Source of the DNA: an uncultured Spirochaetales bacterium
GTDB taxonomy: Bacteria > Spirochaetota > Spirochaetia > Sphaerochaetales > Sphaerochaetaceae
Assembly: GCA_949283235.1 (NCBI GenBank)
Contig: CASDRY010000146.1
Location: forward strand, 1-32,813
DNA length: 32,813 bases
Direction of reading: 5' to 3'
In this document: one piece after another, positions 7,487 to 15,949 of the stretch
Layout: each line of letters begins with the position of its first letter
Position numbering within the stretch: the stretch's first letter is position 1
Notes under the pieces: model-generated
The model's input: only the letters and a program-made list of their open reading frames with translations
What the model was told of the DNA's origin: nothing
Database searches by the model: none
Translations under genes and position numbers: made by a program

Positions 7487-7580
7487 CTACTTTGCCGATT
7501 CATTGGTGCGAATATGCTCTGTCCATTACTTGTCTAGATAATGCTCATCGATAAGCTTCCTTACACGATGAGCACATTCC
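7487..7580 (-). pseudogene. short coding relic, possibly the tail of a type I restriction HsdR-like protein
   Basis: Between the restriction gene and argH, one minus-strand frame reads SLDIKECAHRVRKLIDEHYL followed by DK, a stop, then WTEHIRTNESAK and another stop. The 'AxxVRKLIDEH' pattern is strongly protein-like and reminiscent of the C-terminal region of HsdR or related helicase subunits, but it is too short to prove. It contains the inverted repeat TGCTCATCG/CGATGAGCA (7542-7550, 7566-7574). That could instead be a weak hairpin between the convergent genes, though it has no good T-tract on either side. Confidence 0.25.
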
Positions 7581-7587
7581 TTTATAT

Positions 7588-8955
7588 CTAAAGAATAACT
7601 TCACTTATTGATGGGACAAGTGCTGAATAAACATCTTTTAGCCTACCCTTCTCGTTTTCAACCTTTAGAGAAAGAGATGAAAGCCATGAAAGATCATTAT
7701 CAAGACCAAGGTTTCCTGTAGTTCCTATGCTAGTTCTCTTCTTAAGTGATTCTACAGGATCCTCAGCTTCAACGCTCTCCAGATTCAGCCCGACGTTCTT
7801 ATAGCTATCGCGGAAATTACCACCAGAGAGAACCTTCTCCATAACCCTGTCTGTAGCATAAAGCTCAGGCACACAAGCTTTCTTAAGCGCCTCTGGATGA
7901 ACAGTGAGGTTATCTATCATTTCAGTCATTATCAGGACAAGTTCTTCTGTTGTTCTGTATCCCTCAATAAGCGGTTCTTTAGTATCCTGGAAATCCCTGT
8001 TGTATCCAGAAGGGAGTGCCTTTATGATAGCCTTTACCCTCATTGAGCAAGAACCTATGAGAGCTGTTCTGGAGCGAGCAAGTTCCAATCCATCAGGATT
8101 CTTCTTCTGCGGCATTATCGAAGAACCAGTGCAAAGTTCTCTTGGAAGAGAGAAATAACCAAATTCAGGAAGAGTAAACAGAATAAGATCCTGTGCGAGT
8201 TTTGATAAAGTCAGGGCAATATACTCAGCATGATCAAGGAAGAACGCCTCAAACTTTCCTCTGGAATTATTTGCATAAAGAACATTATTCTGAACCTTCG
8301 CAAATCCCATAAGATCAGATGTGAACTTCCTATCCAAAGGAAGTGTGACACCATAGGAAGCTGCAGAACCTAGAGGACTCTGATTCATGACATCATACAG
8401 ACTGAGAAGCATGCCAGTCTCCTCAAGAAGCTCCTCTGCAAAAGAAAGAGACCAGAGAGCAACAGAAGAAGGCATCGCTATCTGCATATGAGTACGCCCA
8501 GGCATCGGAACATCCTTATTCTTCTGTGCAAGCTTAATGAGAGAAGAAGAAGCTTCCAATGTTGCTTCTGAAAGCTTCAGAAGAGCTTCCCTCATATATA
8601 CACGAAGCGCTGTCTGGACCTGATCATTCCTGCTGCGTCCTGTATGTATCTTCTTTCCAGCTTCCCCTACCTTTTCTGTAAGATAGCCCTCTATTGCTGT
8701 ATGACAATCCTCATCGGAGACTGTTATCGGGAAGGAATTCTCCTTTCTGAGCTTTGCAATTTCCTCAAGACCTTCAAGGAGAGCCTTGCATTCTTCTGTT
8801 GAGAGTATACCGATTCTCTCCAAGCCTCTTGCATGAGCTGCAGATCCTATAAGATCTGAAAGCACCAGTTCTTCATCATTTATATAATCATTGCGTACAG
8901 TGAAATGCTCCATCATTGAATCGAGCGTGTAATTCTTCTGCCAGAGTTTTGCCAT
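7588..8955 (-). CDS. argH: argininosuccinate lyase
   Basis: This 455-residue cytosolic enzyme of the fumarase/aspartase superfamily splits argininosuccinate into arginine and fumarate, the last step of arginine synthesis. The length is normal. Family landmarks in order are HTGRSRNDQ (residues 104-112), PGRTHMQ (152-158), the region around SPLGSAASYG (193-202), and the signature GSSIMPQKKNP (277-287) whose Ser is the catalytic base. The ATG at 8955 has AAAGGGGGT about ten bases upstream. No other arginine genes are in the window, so its partner argG must lie elsewhere. It is the first chromosomal-type gene to the right of the degraded defence block and converges on it. It is divergent from the lipoprotein gene at 9045. 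Confidence 0.97.
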   Translation of the reverse strand: MAKLWQKNYTLDSMMEHFTVRNDYINDEELVLSDLIGSAAHARGLERIGILSTEECKALLEGLEEIAKLRKENSFPITVSDEDCHTAIEGYLTEKVGEAGKKIHTGRSRNDQVQTALRVYMREALLKLSEATLEASSSLIKLAQKNKDVPMPGRTHMQIAMPSSVALWSLSFAEELLEETGMLLSLYDVMNQSPLGSAASYGVTLPLDRKFTSDLMGFAKVQNNVLYANNSRGKFEAFFLDHAEYIALTLSKLAQDLILFTLPEFGYFSLPRELCTGSSIMPQKKNPDGLELARSRTALIGSCSMRVKAIIKALPSGYNRDFQDTKEPLIEGYRTTEELVLIMTEMIDNLTVHPEALKKACVPELYATDRVMEKVLSGGNFRDSYKNVGLNLESVEAEDPVESLKKRTSIGTTGNLGLDNDLSWLSSLSLKVENEKGRLKDVYSALVPSISEVIL

Positions 8956-9044
8956 AAAGGTAATCTACCCCCTTTTGCTATTGTTTTTCCATATCTTTCA
9001 TCGAAAAGCTGACAAGAATAGCAGGATAAAGTGCATATCTATAT

Positions 9045-9995
9045 ATGAAAGCATTATTAATCGCAGCTATTACAGCAATAATACTCTCTTCCTGTCCATA
9101 TGGAAGCATAAGAACATTCGATGCCTTTTATGGCAAGGATAAGGAAATGCCGGAGCTCCTGAGCTATGAGCTTGTTGATAACTCATCAATGCGTCTTGTT
9201 TACAGCGAGGATGTGTTCCTTGTTGATATCAATCTGGATGGAGAGTCCCTTGATTACGAACTGCATGGAACTCTCTTCTCAATACCTCTGCAGAGGGAAT
9301 TAAATCGTGGAGAAACTGCAAGATTCTCTGTAACTGCGGAAGATGAAGCTGGAAACACGGCAAGAGCCTCCATTGAAATAGTCGGGAAGAATCTGAAGAT
9401 ACCTGAAGCGGTAATCAACGAGGTATCAATAAAGGGCACTTCCGAATCTCCGGATAGAATCGAGATATTATTTCTCGAAGCAGGAAGCTCCGCGGGAATG
9501 GTAATCACAGACGGACTTCCAGGAGAGGAAAAACATCGCTACATACTTCCTGATATCGAAGTCATGGAAGATGATCTTATCCTTATCTACTGGGATCATG
9601 AAAGCGAAAGCTATGACCCCATCTTTGATAATGGAAGAACAGGATATATTCTCTTTGCAGATAGCCCAGAAACGCTTTCCGGAACAAATGGAGCTCTCCT
9701 TTTGTATGATGAACTTGATGGTGAGATAGCTGATGGGATTATCTACACAACAGGAGAGAGTGAACTATCAGAAGGATATGGCAATAACAGAACGATGAAT
9801 GCTGCAAAGATGCTGCAACGTCTCGGGGAATGGGAAGGAGAGCCTATCTCATCAGTTCCTGTAACATCAAGCAGAGTAATTGCAAGGCTTCCTGGAGGGC
9901 AGGATACAAACAGTGCTGCGGACTTCTTTATAACAGAAGCGAGGAAATCGACATTCGGGAAGATCAATCAGTATCTTCCGTACACAGAGGGCTGA
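9045..9995 (+). CDS. lipoprotein with Ig-like and lamin-tail-like domains
   Basis: The 316-residue product begins with a short hydrophobic signal MKALLIAAITAIILSSC; the Cys at 17 is a good lipobox (LSSC), so it should be lipid-anchored. Residues about 35-110 form a beta-rich segment (SYELVDNSSMRLVYSEDV, EDEAGNTARASIEI) like the Ig-like domains of the SbsA/Big type. Residues about 118-250 (VINEVSIKGTSESPDRIEIL ... YWDHESE ... GALLLYDELDGEIADGI) resemble the lamin-tail domain often attached to bacterial surface proteins. No enzymatic motif is seen. The ATG lacks a Shine-Dalgarno sequence. Transcription probably ends at the hairpin overlapping its stop codon. The specific function is unknown; an outer-surface or periplasmic structural role is likely. 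Confidence 0.8.
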   Translation: MKALLIAAITAIILSSCPYGSIRTFDAFYGKDKEMPELLSYELVDNSSMRLVYSEDVFLVDINLDGESLDYELHGTLFSIPLQRELNRGETARFSVTAEDEAGNTARASIEIVGKNLKIPEAVINEVSIKGTSESPDRIEILFLEAGSSAGMVITDGLPGEEKHRYILPDIEVMEDDLILIYWDHESESYDPIFDNGRTGYILFADSPETLSGTNGALLLYDELDGEIADGIIYTTGESELSEGYGNNRTMNAAKMLQRLGEWEGEPISSVPVTSSRVIARLPGGQDTNSAADFFITEARKSTFGKINQYLPYTEG

Positions 9996-10006
9996 AACCA
10001 GCCCTC
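9987..10006. terminator. bidirectional hairpin between the lipoprotein gene and ssb
   Basis: GAGGGCTG (9987-9994), loop AAAC, CAGCCCTC (9999-10006) is a perfect 8-bp G+C-rich stem-loop. It spans the TGA of the lipoprotein gene and lies just beyond the stop codon of ssb. No clear T-tract follows on either strand, so termination may be weak. Its position between convergent genes supports the call. Confidence 0.6.
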
Positions 10007-10009
10007 GCT

Positions 10010-10444
10010 TCAGAAGGAATAGTAAACCTCAACCTCACAAGCGGTATCGCTCTCATTATTCTCATCATCAAGAATCTCAGTCTTCGGTTTATCCCCTGCT
10101 TTTGCTTTCTTCGCTCTGAACTCAAGATGATTAGCTACAATCTCGATAGTACGTCTTGTACTGCCATCACTTGAAATCCATTTGCAAAGCCTCAGTCTTC
10201 CTACTGTTCTGCATTCCATTCCTTTCGAAAGCTTCTCAAGGCACCTATCGCCAAGACTTCCCCAGCACTGCACTGGAATAAAGACAGTCTCCTTAGCCTT
10301 CTCTCCATTTCGATCGATATAGTAGCGATTGCTGGCTAAATCGAATTTCACAAGCCTCACACCCTCCGGTGGTTCCGACAGCTGTATCTGTCTCGGATCG
10401 GAGACAAGGATACCTTCTAGTAAGATGCTATTAAGATGATTCAT
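10010..10444 (-). CDS. ssb: single-stranded DNA-binding protein
   Basis: The 144-residue protein has an OB-fold of the bacterial SSB type: NSILLEGILVSDPRQIQL (strand 1 with the family's LEGxLVxDP), VKFDLASNRYYID, FIPVQCWGSLGDRCLEKL and GMECRTVGRLR. A very good ribosome site (AGGAGG) precedes the ATG. The C-terminal tail is acidic (EILDDENNESDTACEVEV) but ends YYSF rather than the classical DDDIPF; the terminal Phe and acidity could still serve the partner-binding role. SSB coats single-stranded DNA in replication, recombination and repair. The gene is divergent from the UMP kinase gene and convergent with the lipoprotein gene. The sequence is rather divergent, so it could be a second SSB paralogue rather than the main one. 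Confidence 0.88.
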   Translation of the reverse strand: MNHLNSILLEGILVSDPRQIQLSEPPEGVRLVKFDLASNRYYIDRNGEKAKETVFIPVQCWGSLGDRCLEKLSKGMECRTVGRLRLCKWISSDGSTRRTIEIVANHLEFRAKKAKAGDKPKTEILDDENNESDTACEVEVYYSF

Positions 10445-10509
10445 TTCATCCTCCTAATATCTATACGCTCTAAGTGGCTGATTTGGACAAATTCTGATAA
10501 AATATTCTT

Positions 10510-11202
10510 ATGAAACTCACAGTATTATCTGTCGGAGGATCAATCATCTCCCCCGATAAAGTAGATTACCTCTTTCTTTCATCATTCAGAGATATGATTA
10601 TTTCCCATCTTTCTTCACATGAAGATGAGAAGCTTATCTTCGTAGCTGGAGGCGGAGCTCCTGCGAGAATCTACCAGGAGGCGTTAAGAAAAGTCAGGCC
10701 AGATGCGGAAGCAGAACTGCAGGATATGCTCGGAATAAAAGCAACCCACCTGAACGCCATGCTTCTGAAAGCTATCTTCGGTTCCCTCTCCCCTGATGAT
10801 ATCGTGACAGATCCAACTGATCCTGCCCTCAGATTCACAGGAAGAATACTTGTAGCAGGAGGATGGAAACCAGGATTCTCCACAGACACAGATGCTGTCT
10901 ACCTTGCAAGAAGATTCGGAGGAAAGACAGTAATAAACCTCTCGAACATAAAGAAAGTATATACAGCAGATCCTAAGAAAGATCCGAATGCCGTGCCCAT
11001 CGACAGAATCTCATGGAAGGATTTCAGGGCGATGGTTGGAGACGAGTGGAATCCTGGACTGAACGCACCATTTGATCCTATTGCCTCCCGCCTTGCAGAT
11101 GAAAGCAATATGGTAGTAATCGCAGCAGATGGCAGGAATATAGAGAACACAAAAGCAATCCTCGAAGGCGGGCCATACGAAGGAACAACTATCGGTGCTT
11201 AA
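10510..11202 (+). CDS. pyrH: UMP kinase, archaeal-type amino acid kinase family
   Basis: This 230-residue protein has an amino-acid-kinase fold: LTVLSVGGSIISPDKVD at the N-terminus (phosphate loop GGS), IFVAGGGAPARIYQEAL, FSTDTDAVYLARRFGGKTVI and NLSNIKKVYTADPKK (nucleotide-binding region). Length and motif order fit the shorter archaeal-type UMP kinase better than the common bacterial form. It would phosphorylate UMP to UDP with ATP. There is no Shine-Dalgarno sequence. TGATAAAAT, an extended -10 element, ends exactly six bases before the ATG, so the mRNA is probably leaderless. Its 3' end overlaps the convergent radical-SAM gene by 14 bases. A related amino-acid kinase of other specificity cannot be excluded. 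Confidence 0.85.
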   Translation: MKLTVLSVGGSIISPDKVDYLFLSSFRDMIISHLSSHEDEKLIFVAGGGAPARIYQEALRKVRPDAEAELQDMLGIKATHLNAMLLKAIFGSLSPDDIVTDPTDPALRFTGRILVAGGWKPGFSTDTDAVYLARRFGGKTVINLSNIKKVYTADPKKDPNAVPIDRISWKDFRAMVGDEWNPGLNAPFDPIASRLADESNMVVIAADGRNIENTKAILEGGPYEGTTIGA

Positions 11203-12118
11203 GAGACAGAAAGTATGGATCTGGATCTGCAAATGATGCAGGAAATGGCACATCCTTTGTGAAATCAGGGATCCAGAGGATATCATCATCCGAAGGATCC
11301 TGCATAAAGCCATCATCTATTCCATAGACCTCCATCATATCAACAAGGAGGTCATATTCTTCTTCCGTCATCTTAGGAAAGCCCGGATCTCCCTTTGGAG
11401 GCACGAACTGAGTCATCAGAGAGAGGTAAAAGCTATCCTTATAACGCTCCGAAAAAACTCTCAGGAATTCCAATGTTGATTCCAGCTCTCCAGGGAAGAC
11501 AAGATGGCGAAGGAGCGTTCCCTTCATCTTCTCCAGATCCGTCTTCGGATGCCATTTCTTCACCGCATCAAGAAGAGGGATTATAACATCAGCATAATGC
11601 GCCTTACCGCAGAAACGTGAAGCGGTTTCCCTTGAAAGCGTCTTGCAATCAAGAAGGTATATATCGATATACTCATCAATTTCCTTCATAGCCTCCACGC
11701 TCTCATAACCGGAACTATTCCATACAACAGGAAGAGAAAATCCCTTCCTCTTGGCCTCCTTCAGCGCATTGATGATAGATGGTATGAAATGAGTACCTGT
11801 AACAAGATTCAAAGTAGCAGCTCCATCGCTCTCAAGTGAGAGCATAAGGCGTGAAAGCTCCTCATCTGTTATCTCAATGCCAAGGTTCATTCCATCTGAT
11901 CCTGAAATCTGCCTATTCTGGCAGAACTGGCAATGAAGAGGACAGCCTGTAAAGAAAATCATCCCTGAACCGTGTTCCCCTGTAATAGGAGGCTCCTCTC
12001 CCCTATGTAGTCCTGACCATGCTATACGGACTTTATCACTCTGGCCGCAGATACCAACTGATCTGCTTCTATCAACTCTGCAGAGATTCGGGCATAATTC
12101 GCACTTTGAATAGTTCAT
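11189..12118 (-). CDS. radical SAM protein, pyruvate formate-lyase activating enzyme-like
   Basis: The iron-sulfur cluster motif is GCPLHCQFCQN (CxxxCxxC), preceded by an extra N-terminal Cys pair group in CELCPNLCRVDR and GICGQ. This is the layout of the PflA-like/YjjW-related family of uncharacterised glycyl-radical activases and related radical SAM enzymes. The start is placed at the ATG at 12118 (309 residues), not at the TTG six codons earlier. TGGTATTAT (an extended -10) ends exactly six bases before that ATG and there is no ribosome site, suggesting a leaderless mRNA. Downstream strands (LNLVTGTHFIPS, VVWNSSGYE, IDIYLLDCKT) fit the radical-SAM barrel. The protein would act in the cytoplasm using S-adenosylmethionine. 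No glycyl-radical partner is in the window, so the substrate is unknown. Confidence 0.85.
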   Translation of the reverse strand: MNYSKCELCPNLCRVDRSRSVGICGQSDKVRIAWSGLHRGEEPPITGEHGSGMIFFTGCPLHCQFCQNRQISGSDGMNLGIEITDEELSRLMLSLESDGAATLNLVTGTHFIPSIINALKEAKRKGFSLPVVWNSSGYESVEAMKEIDEYIDIYLLDCKTLSRETASRFCGKAHYADVIIPLLDAVKKWHPKTDLEKMKGTLLRHLVFPGELESTLEFLRVFSERYKDSFYLSLMTQFVPPKGDPGFPKMTEEEYDLLVDMMEVYGIDDGFMQDPSDDDILWIPDFTKDVPFPASFADPDPYFLSLKHR

Positions 12119-12194
12119 AAAGGGATAATACCACAAACAAACTTCACATACACCCTGATTGACCGGACTCTATAGTTTGAAGAAAATCTGAAGT

Positions 12195-13316
12195 ATGAGA
12201 AGTGAGACGAGAAAGGAAAGACGCTTGATACTCTCCATAGATGGCGGAGGAATGAGGGGAATCATCCCCAGCTGGATACTTTCCCGCATCAATGAGGAGT
12301 TGAGAAAAAAGGGAGACAAACGTCCACTCTACTCACACTTCGATCTCATTGCAGGAACAAGCACCGGTGCCTTGATAGCATCTGCCATGTCAATCCCAAC
12401 AGAAGGAACCGCTTTTCCCAAAGAGGACGCAGAAGAATACGCGGTTTACTCGGAGAAAACCGAGAGGAAATTCTTCTTCAGGAAGATAATCAGGGAATAC
12501 AAAGGAAAAGTTATACCATCTGCAGACCCTTCTGCTTTCACTGATTTTTACATCAAGAATGGTCCTAAGATCTTTCCTCAGAAAAGCGTCGGAGCAATCA
12601 TCGGACCGCTTTTCACAGATAAATACAGCGGTTCGGAGTATGAACGATTTTTGAAAGAGCTTTATGGAGAAAGGACGATGGGAGAATTGCTTGTTCCAAC
12701 ATTGTTGCTAACATATTCTTCCAATAACGGTATTTTATTTCCTATAACAAGCTGGAATACCCCAGATATCAAAATATGGGAAGGCACACGAGCCAGCTCT
12801 GCCGCTCCTCTTTACTTCCCGCCATTCACAAAAACATATAATGAAAGGAAACACCAGTTTATAGACGGAGGAGTGGCCGCTAACAATCCATCGCTCATTG
12901 CCTATTCACTAGGAAGAGAACTCTATAAGAATGCAGATGAGTTCTATATTCTAAGTTTATCAACAGGGGCTCCTGTCTACAAAACCCATGATCAGGGGCT
13001 TGGCGGCATAACAGGCTGGGGAAAGGAGATATCCAAAATCTTCCAGAACGCGGAACTCCAGCTTGCGGACACAGTACTTCCCTCCATTCCGGGAGTGCAT
13101 TACACCAGAATCTGGTCTCCAGTCCTCGAAAGGAAGATAAAGCTCGATGAAACAGGAAGAGATACCATGAACACGCTTATAGCCGCCGCTGAAAGAATCT
13201 ATGATGACAACAAAGATGCAATGGGAAGCTGGATAGATATGCTCTCCTCAACTCCTGTCTCAGATGCGGTAAAACTCAGAAACGAGCAAGAATCTCATCA
13301 ACCTTTGCTGTCATAG
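12195..13316 (+). CDS. patatin-like phospholipase
   Basis: This 373-residue protein has a full patatin domain: oxyanion loop SIDGGGMRGIIP (14-25), nucleophile elbow GTSTG (54-58, Ser56), and catalytic Asp224 in FIDGGVAANNPS. No signal peptide is visible, so it is probably cytosolic. It should hydrolyse phospholipid or acylglycerol esters. Patatins of this type also occur as effectors (CapV) of CBASS defence, but no cyclic-nucleotide synthase or other CBASS gene is next to it. The start ATG lacks a ribosome site, and an upstream -10 is not convincing. The last 41 bases overlap the convergent MTA/SAH nucleosidase gene. Confidence 0.92.
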   Translation: MRSETRKERRLILSIDGGGMRGIIPSWILSRINEELRKKGDKRPLYSHFDLIAGTSTGALIASAMSIPTEGTAFPKEDAEEYAVYSEKTERKFFFRKIIREYKGKVIPSADPSAFTDFYIKNGPKIFPQKSVGAIIGPLFTDKYSGSEYERFLKELYGERTMGELLVPTLLLTYSSNNGILFPITSWNTPDIKIWEGTRASSAAPLYFPPFTKTYNERKHQFIDGGVAANNPSLIAYSLGRELYKNADEFYILSLSTGAPVYKTHDQGLGGITGWGKEISKIFQNAELQLADTVLPSIPGVHYTRIWSPVLERKIKLDETGRDTMNTLIAAAERIYDDNKDAMGSWIDMLSSTPVSDAVKLRNEQESHQPLLS

Positions 13317-13833
13317 TCTCTCTCATCGCGCGGAGATTATATCCATAGCTGCCAAGACTGATTCGTTCTCCAACGATATCTGTAATGACCTTAACAGCAA
13401 AACATGGAATCCTCTTCAGATAGCAAGCAAGAGCAACTCCATAGGCTTCCATATCAGTGGCATCGGATGATTCATCTTTTACAGAAGCAAAACTCCCAGA
13501 AGATGAAAGGATGTACTCTGAAGTGCTATCCAATGCAATCGATGAAATTGTGGCCCTTGAAGGAAGGAGGGTTGCTCCAAGAGGAAGATGAAAAGCAGTG
13601 AGATTGCTATCGGGAGTGATCACACGCGAAAAAGACACCACATCTCCTAGTTTAAGCTTCCCCATACTGCCAGCGCTCCCGACAGAGAAGACTATATCAG
13701 GGTCATGCTCAGCTATCGCATAAGCAGAAGACGCTGCGGCTAGCACAGGTCCTACCCCTGACACCACTTTGATATACTCATCTGAAAACGGCTTCAATTC
13801 AGCTTTGTCTGAAGCTACAAGAAGAACTTTCAA
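13276..13833 (-). CDS. 5'-methylthioadenosine/S-adenosylhomocysteine nucleosidase-like protein
   Basis: The protein is 185 residues, short for the family (usually about 230). Landmarks are VVSGVGPVLAAASSAYAI (23-40), FSVGSAGSMGKLKLGDVV (49-66), and the substrate-binding motif SDATDMEAYGVALAC (123-137) with the family Glu at 129. VKVITDIVGE follows, with Asp152 in the place of the catalytic acid. It would cleave adenine from methylthioadenosine or SAH, or act on another purine nucleoside. The TTG start is supported by AAGGAG six bases upstream and by a four-base TTGA overlap with the stop of the pyridoxal kinase gene, which implies translational coupling. It is the last gene of the hexokinase unit. 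Substrate specificity is not certain. Confidence 0.82.
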   Translation of the reverse strand: MKVLLVASDKAELKPFSDEYIKVVSGVGPVLAAASSAYAIAEHDPDIVFSVGSAGSMGKLKLGDVVSFSRVITPDSNLTAFHLPLGATLLPSRATISSIALDSTSEYILSSSGSFASVKDESSDATDMEAYGVALACYLKRIPCFAVKVITDIVGERISLGSYGYNLRAMRETMTAKVDEILARF

Positions 13834-14648
13834 AGCATTCTCCTTCTTATCTCATCCATAACAGGGGAAAGTGCTATTCCTAGTCTTCTTTTCCTTCCCT
13901 TCATCTTTGCATCCAGAACTGCGTTTGTTGAAATAGAAGTGGCATGTCCGACTGAACCGAAGAAGCTACCGCCTTTTACGACAAGAGCGAAAAGAAGCGA
14001 GGCGAACAAATCCCCTGAGCCAGGGTAAGATACGCCAAGATCATCATACTGGAATAGCCTGATCTCATCTCCATCCCAAGCTGCATTTCCAAGCCCTCCA
14101 GCTTCAAGAGGTATTCCTGTTATAACACCACGCTTAGGCCCTAAAGAACGGAGAACAGTAATCTGATCTTTTATAGCTCGAGGTCCCTGCTTTTTAAAGC
14201 CATCATCAAGACCTGTGAGAATCATAGCCTCTGTGAAATTCGGTGTTATGATATCAGCATGCTTTACAAGAGTTATCATCTCACTGCATAGCTCATCGCT
14301 TACAGTCTGATACAGCTCACCATTATCTCCCATCACGGGATCGACAAGAAGGAAAGAAGAGAAGGCTGATGCAGCATACTTTACAGTCTCTATCTCCTCT
14401 GCAGAGCCAAGGAAGCCGGAATAAACACCATCGAATCTGAGTTCAAGGCGCTTGAAATGATCAAGTATCTTCCTCATCGCCTCATGCTCATCCTGAACGA
14501 AAATCCCATCAAACCCATCTGTCTGCGTAGATAAAAGCGCTGTCGGAAGCACAGCAGTCTCCACCCCAAGCGCTTCCAGCACGGGAAGCACTACAGTGAG
14601 GGAAGACTTTGAATAACATGAAAGATCATGTACAGCGAGAACAGCCAT
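13830..14648 (-). CDS. pdxY: pyridoxal/pyridoxamine kinase (ribokinase-fold)
   Basis: The 272-residue product is of the PdxK/PdxY type: MAVLAVHDLSCYSKSSLTVV at the N-terminus, LPTALLSTQTDGF, DGVYSGFLGS, LLVDPVMGDNGELYQ (the phosphate and Mg-binding DPVMGD) and ITPNFTEAMILTG. The ATP/catalytic loop YPGSGDLFAS carries the catalytic Asp. It phosphorylates pyridoxal or pyridoxamine in vitamin B6 salvage. It overlaps the hexokinase stop by one base (TGATG) and the next gene by four, so the three are co-translated. No other B6 genes are present, as expected for a salvage organism. The symbol is assigned on family resemblance; pdxK would be equally fair. Confidence 0.88.
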   Translation of the reverse strand: MAVLAVHDLSCYSKSSLTVVLPVLEALGVETAVLPTALLSTQTDGFDGIFVQDEHEAMRKILDHFKRLELRFDGVYSGFLGSAEEIETVKYAASAFSSFLLVDPVMGDNGELYQTVSDELCSEMITLVKHADIITPNFTEAMILTGLDDGFKKQGPRAIKDQITVLRSLGPKRGVITGIPLEAGGLGNAAWDGDEIRLFQYDDLGVSYPGSGDLFASLLFALVVKGGSFFGSVGHATSISTNAVLDAKMKGRKRRLGIALSPVMDEIRRRML

Positions 14649-15940
14649 CAGATAGCAAGACCTGCAATCGCGGCTCCAAGAGTCGGAGAATTCTCAATGT
14701 TCACAATCTCATAGTATCTTCCATGTTTCTTCTCAAGAAGCTCATCAAGATACAAGCGTGTATAGAACTCAAGGAATGCTGTCTTATAGAAAGTAGTTCC
14801 ATCAGCGTTGATCACAACAGGAAGACGTGGCTCGGCGCCTGCATCGGAGCGAAGGACAGCAGCCGTGAGATTTATAGCAGTAAGTTTTCCAGCCCTCTCG
14901 ATTATGCTTTTTATAATCTTATAAAGCGCTGTAGCATCCTCTTCATTGTCACCAACAGCCTTGACAAGATCATAATCATTGTTGTGGCAATCCTCCAGAT
15001 AATGACTCATTCTTGTTGTATCAAGAGGAAGATAGGCTTCAAAACGCTCTCCAAACGCTTTTGTAAGAACGCCTTCCTTAACTGCAGCTTTTATTACATG
15101 CTCAGCAAATGGCCCAAGATATGCTCCGCTTATCTTCTTCTCAAACCAGTACTTACCAGGATCTTTAGTACCGCTTACAAACTCCTTATCCAGATCTCCC
15201 AGTTCAATAGCAAGACAGCCAGACTCAACATTTATGATTTCCCTGCCATCACTGAGGGAAATCTTTCCTATCCTGTCATTTCTCTCTGTGTATGCTGTAT
15301 TCGTCCCTGTACCGAGAATGAATCCGATATATGAGGAAGCGTAATCAGGACGGGCGGCTTTTGCGGCAAGAAGCGTTGCTACAGTATCATTGACGACAGC
15401 AACTTTCTTTCCGGAAACATCATGCCCACGACGCTTCAGCTCTGCAAGAAGATTCTTTCCAAGAGGTTTTCCTATAACCTCAGGAGCTTTGATCTCCTTT
15501 GAGAATACAATTGGAATACCATCATGATCCTCTGTAATCTTGGCAGCATATGAGAAGCAGAATCCGATTCTATCGCTCTTATCGATAAGACGCTCAATAT
15601 TGTCTGCAAGAATCGAATAGAACTCAGCAGCACTGACCTCTTCCTTGACACCAGGCATTCCCACTTTCCTGAAATCAGAGATGACAGGATGCTTGTTCTC
15701 ATCAAATGTCACAAGGCATGTACGGAAATTCGTTCCACCCGCATCCATTACGATAACGCTCTTTCCGGGGACTATCTCAGCATCAGGCGAGACGTAGGTC
15801 GGTATCATCTGCAGAGAACTTGAATCCTCAACAGCCAGGCCCTTCTCCATCTCTGAGAGAATAAAAGAAAGCGTCTTCTCCTCATCCACTGCAGATGAGG
15901 AAATCATATGTCTCTCGAGAAACTCCTCAGTTTTTCCCAT
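14648..15940 (-). CDS. hexokinase
   Basis: The product is 430 residues from the second of two tandem ATGs, chosen because AGGAGG sits only two bases before the first ATG but five before the second. It is a eukaryote-like, spirochaete-type hexokinase. It has the phosphate-1 motif VMDAGGTNFRTCLV (about 65-78), the sugar-binding/catalytic region KKVAVVNDTVATLLAAKAA with the catalytic Asp, GFILGTGTNTAY (phosphate 2) and NADGTTFYKT plus NIENSPTLGAAIAGL at the C-terminus (adenosine region). It phosphorylates glucose or another hexose with ATP to start glycolysis. It lies nine bases after the secreted-protein gene and is probably transcribed from the promoter at 16609-16637. All expected motifs are intact. 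Confidence 0.93.
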   Translation of the reverse strand: MGKTEEFLERHMISSSAVDEEKTLSFILSEMEKGLAVEDSSSLQMIPTYVSPDAEIVPGKSVIVMDAGGTNFRTCLVTFDENKHPVISDFRKVGMPGVKEEVSAAEFYSILADNIERLIDKSDRIGFCFSYAAKITEDHDGIPIVFSKEIKAPEVIGKPLGKNLLAELKRRGHDVSGKKVAVVNDTVATLLAAKAARPDYASSYIGFILGTGTNTAYTERNDRIGKISLSDGREIINVESGCLAIELGDLDKEFVSGTKDPGKYWFEKKISGAYLGPFAEHVIKAAVKEGVLTKAFGERFEAYLPLDTTRMSHYLEDCHNNDYDLVKAVGDNEEDATALYKIIKSIIERAGKLTAINLTAAVLRSDAGAEPRLPVVINADGTTFYKTAFLEFYTRLYLDELLEKKHGRYYEIVNIENSPTLGAAIAGLAI

Positions 15941-15949
15941 CATATCCTC

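Noticed and set aside
7542-7574. Inverted repeat TGCTCATCG/CGATGAGCA as a terminator between the restriction gene and argH
   Set aside because: The loop is 15 bases and no T-tract follows on either strand; the sequence also reads as a protein-like relic, so termination is not supported.
12159-12176. TTGACC ... TATAGT as the patatin promoter
   Set aside because: The two hexamers are separated by only six bases, far from the required spacing of about 17.
12195-13316. Patatin as a CBASS effector (CapV-like)
   Set aside because: No nucleotide cyclase, Cap2 or Cap3-type gene is next to it, and it sits among housekeeping genes; an ordinary phospholipase is the simpler reading.
14609-15334. 241-codon plus-strand open frame opposite hexokinase
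   Set aside because: It is antisense to the well-conserved hexokinase and resembles no protein; no ribosome site precedes it.
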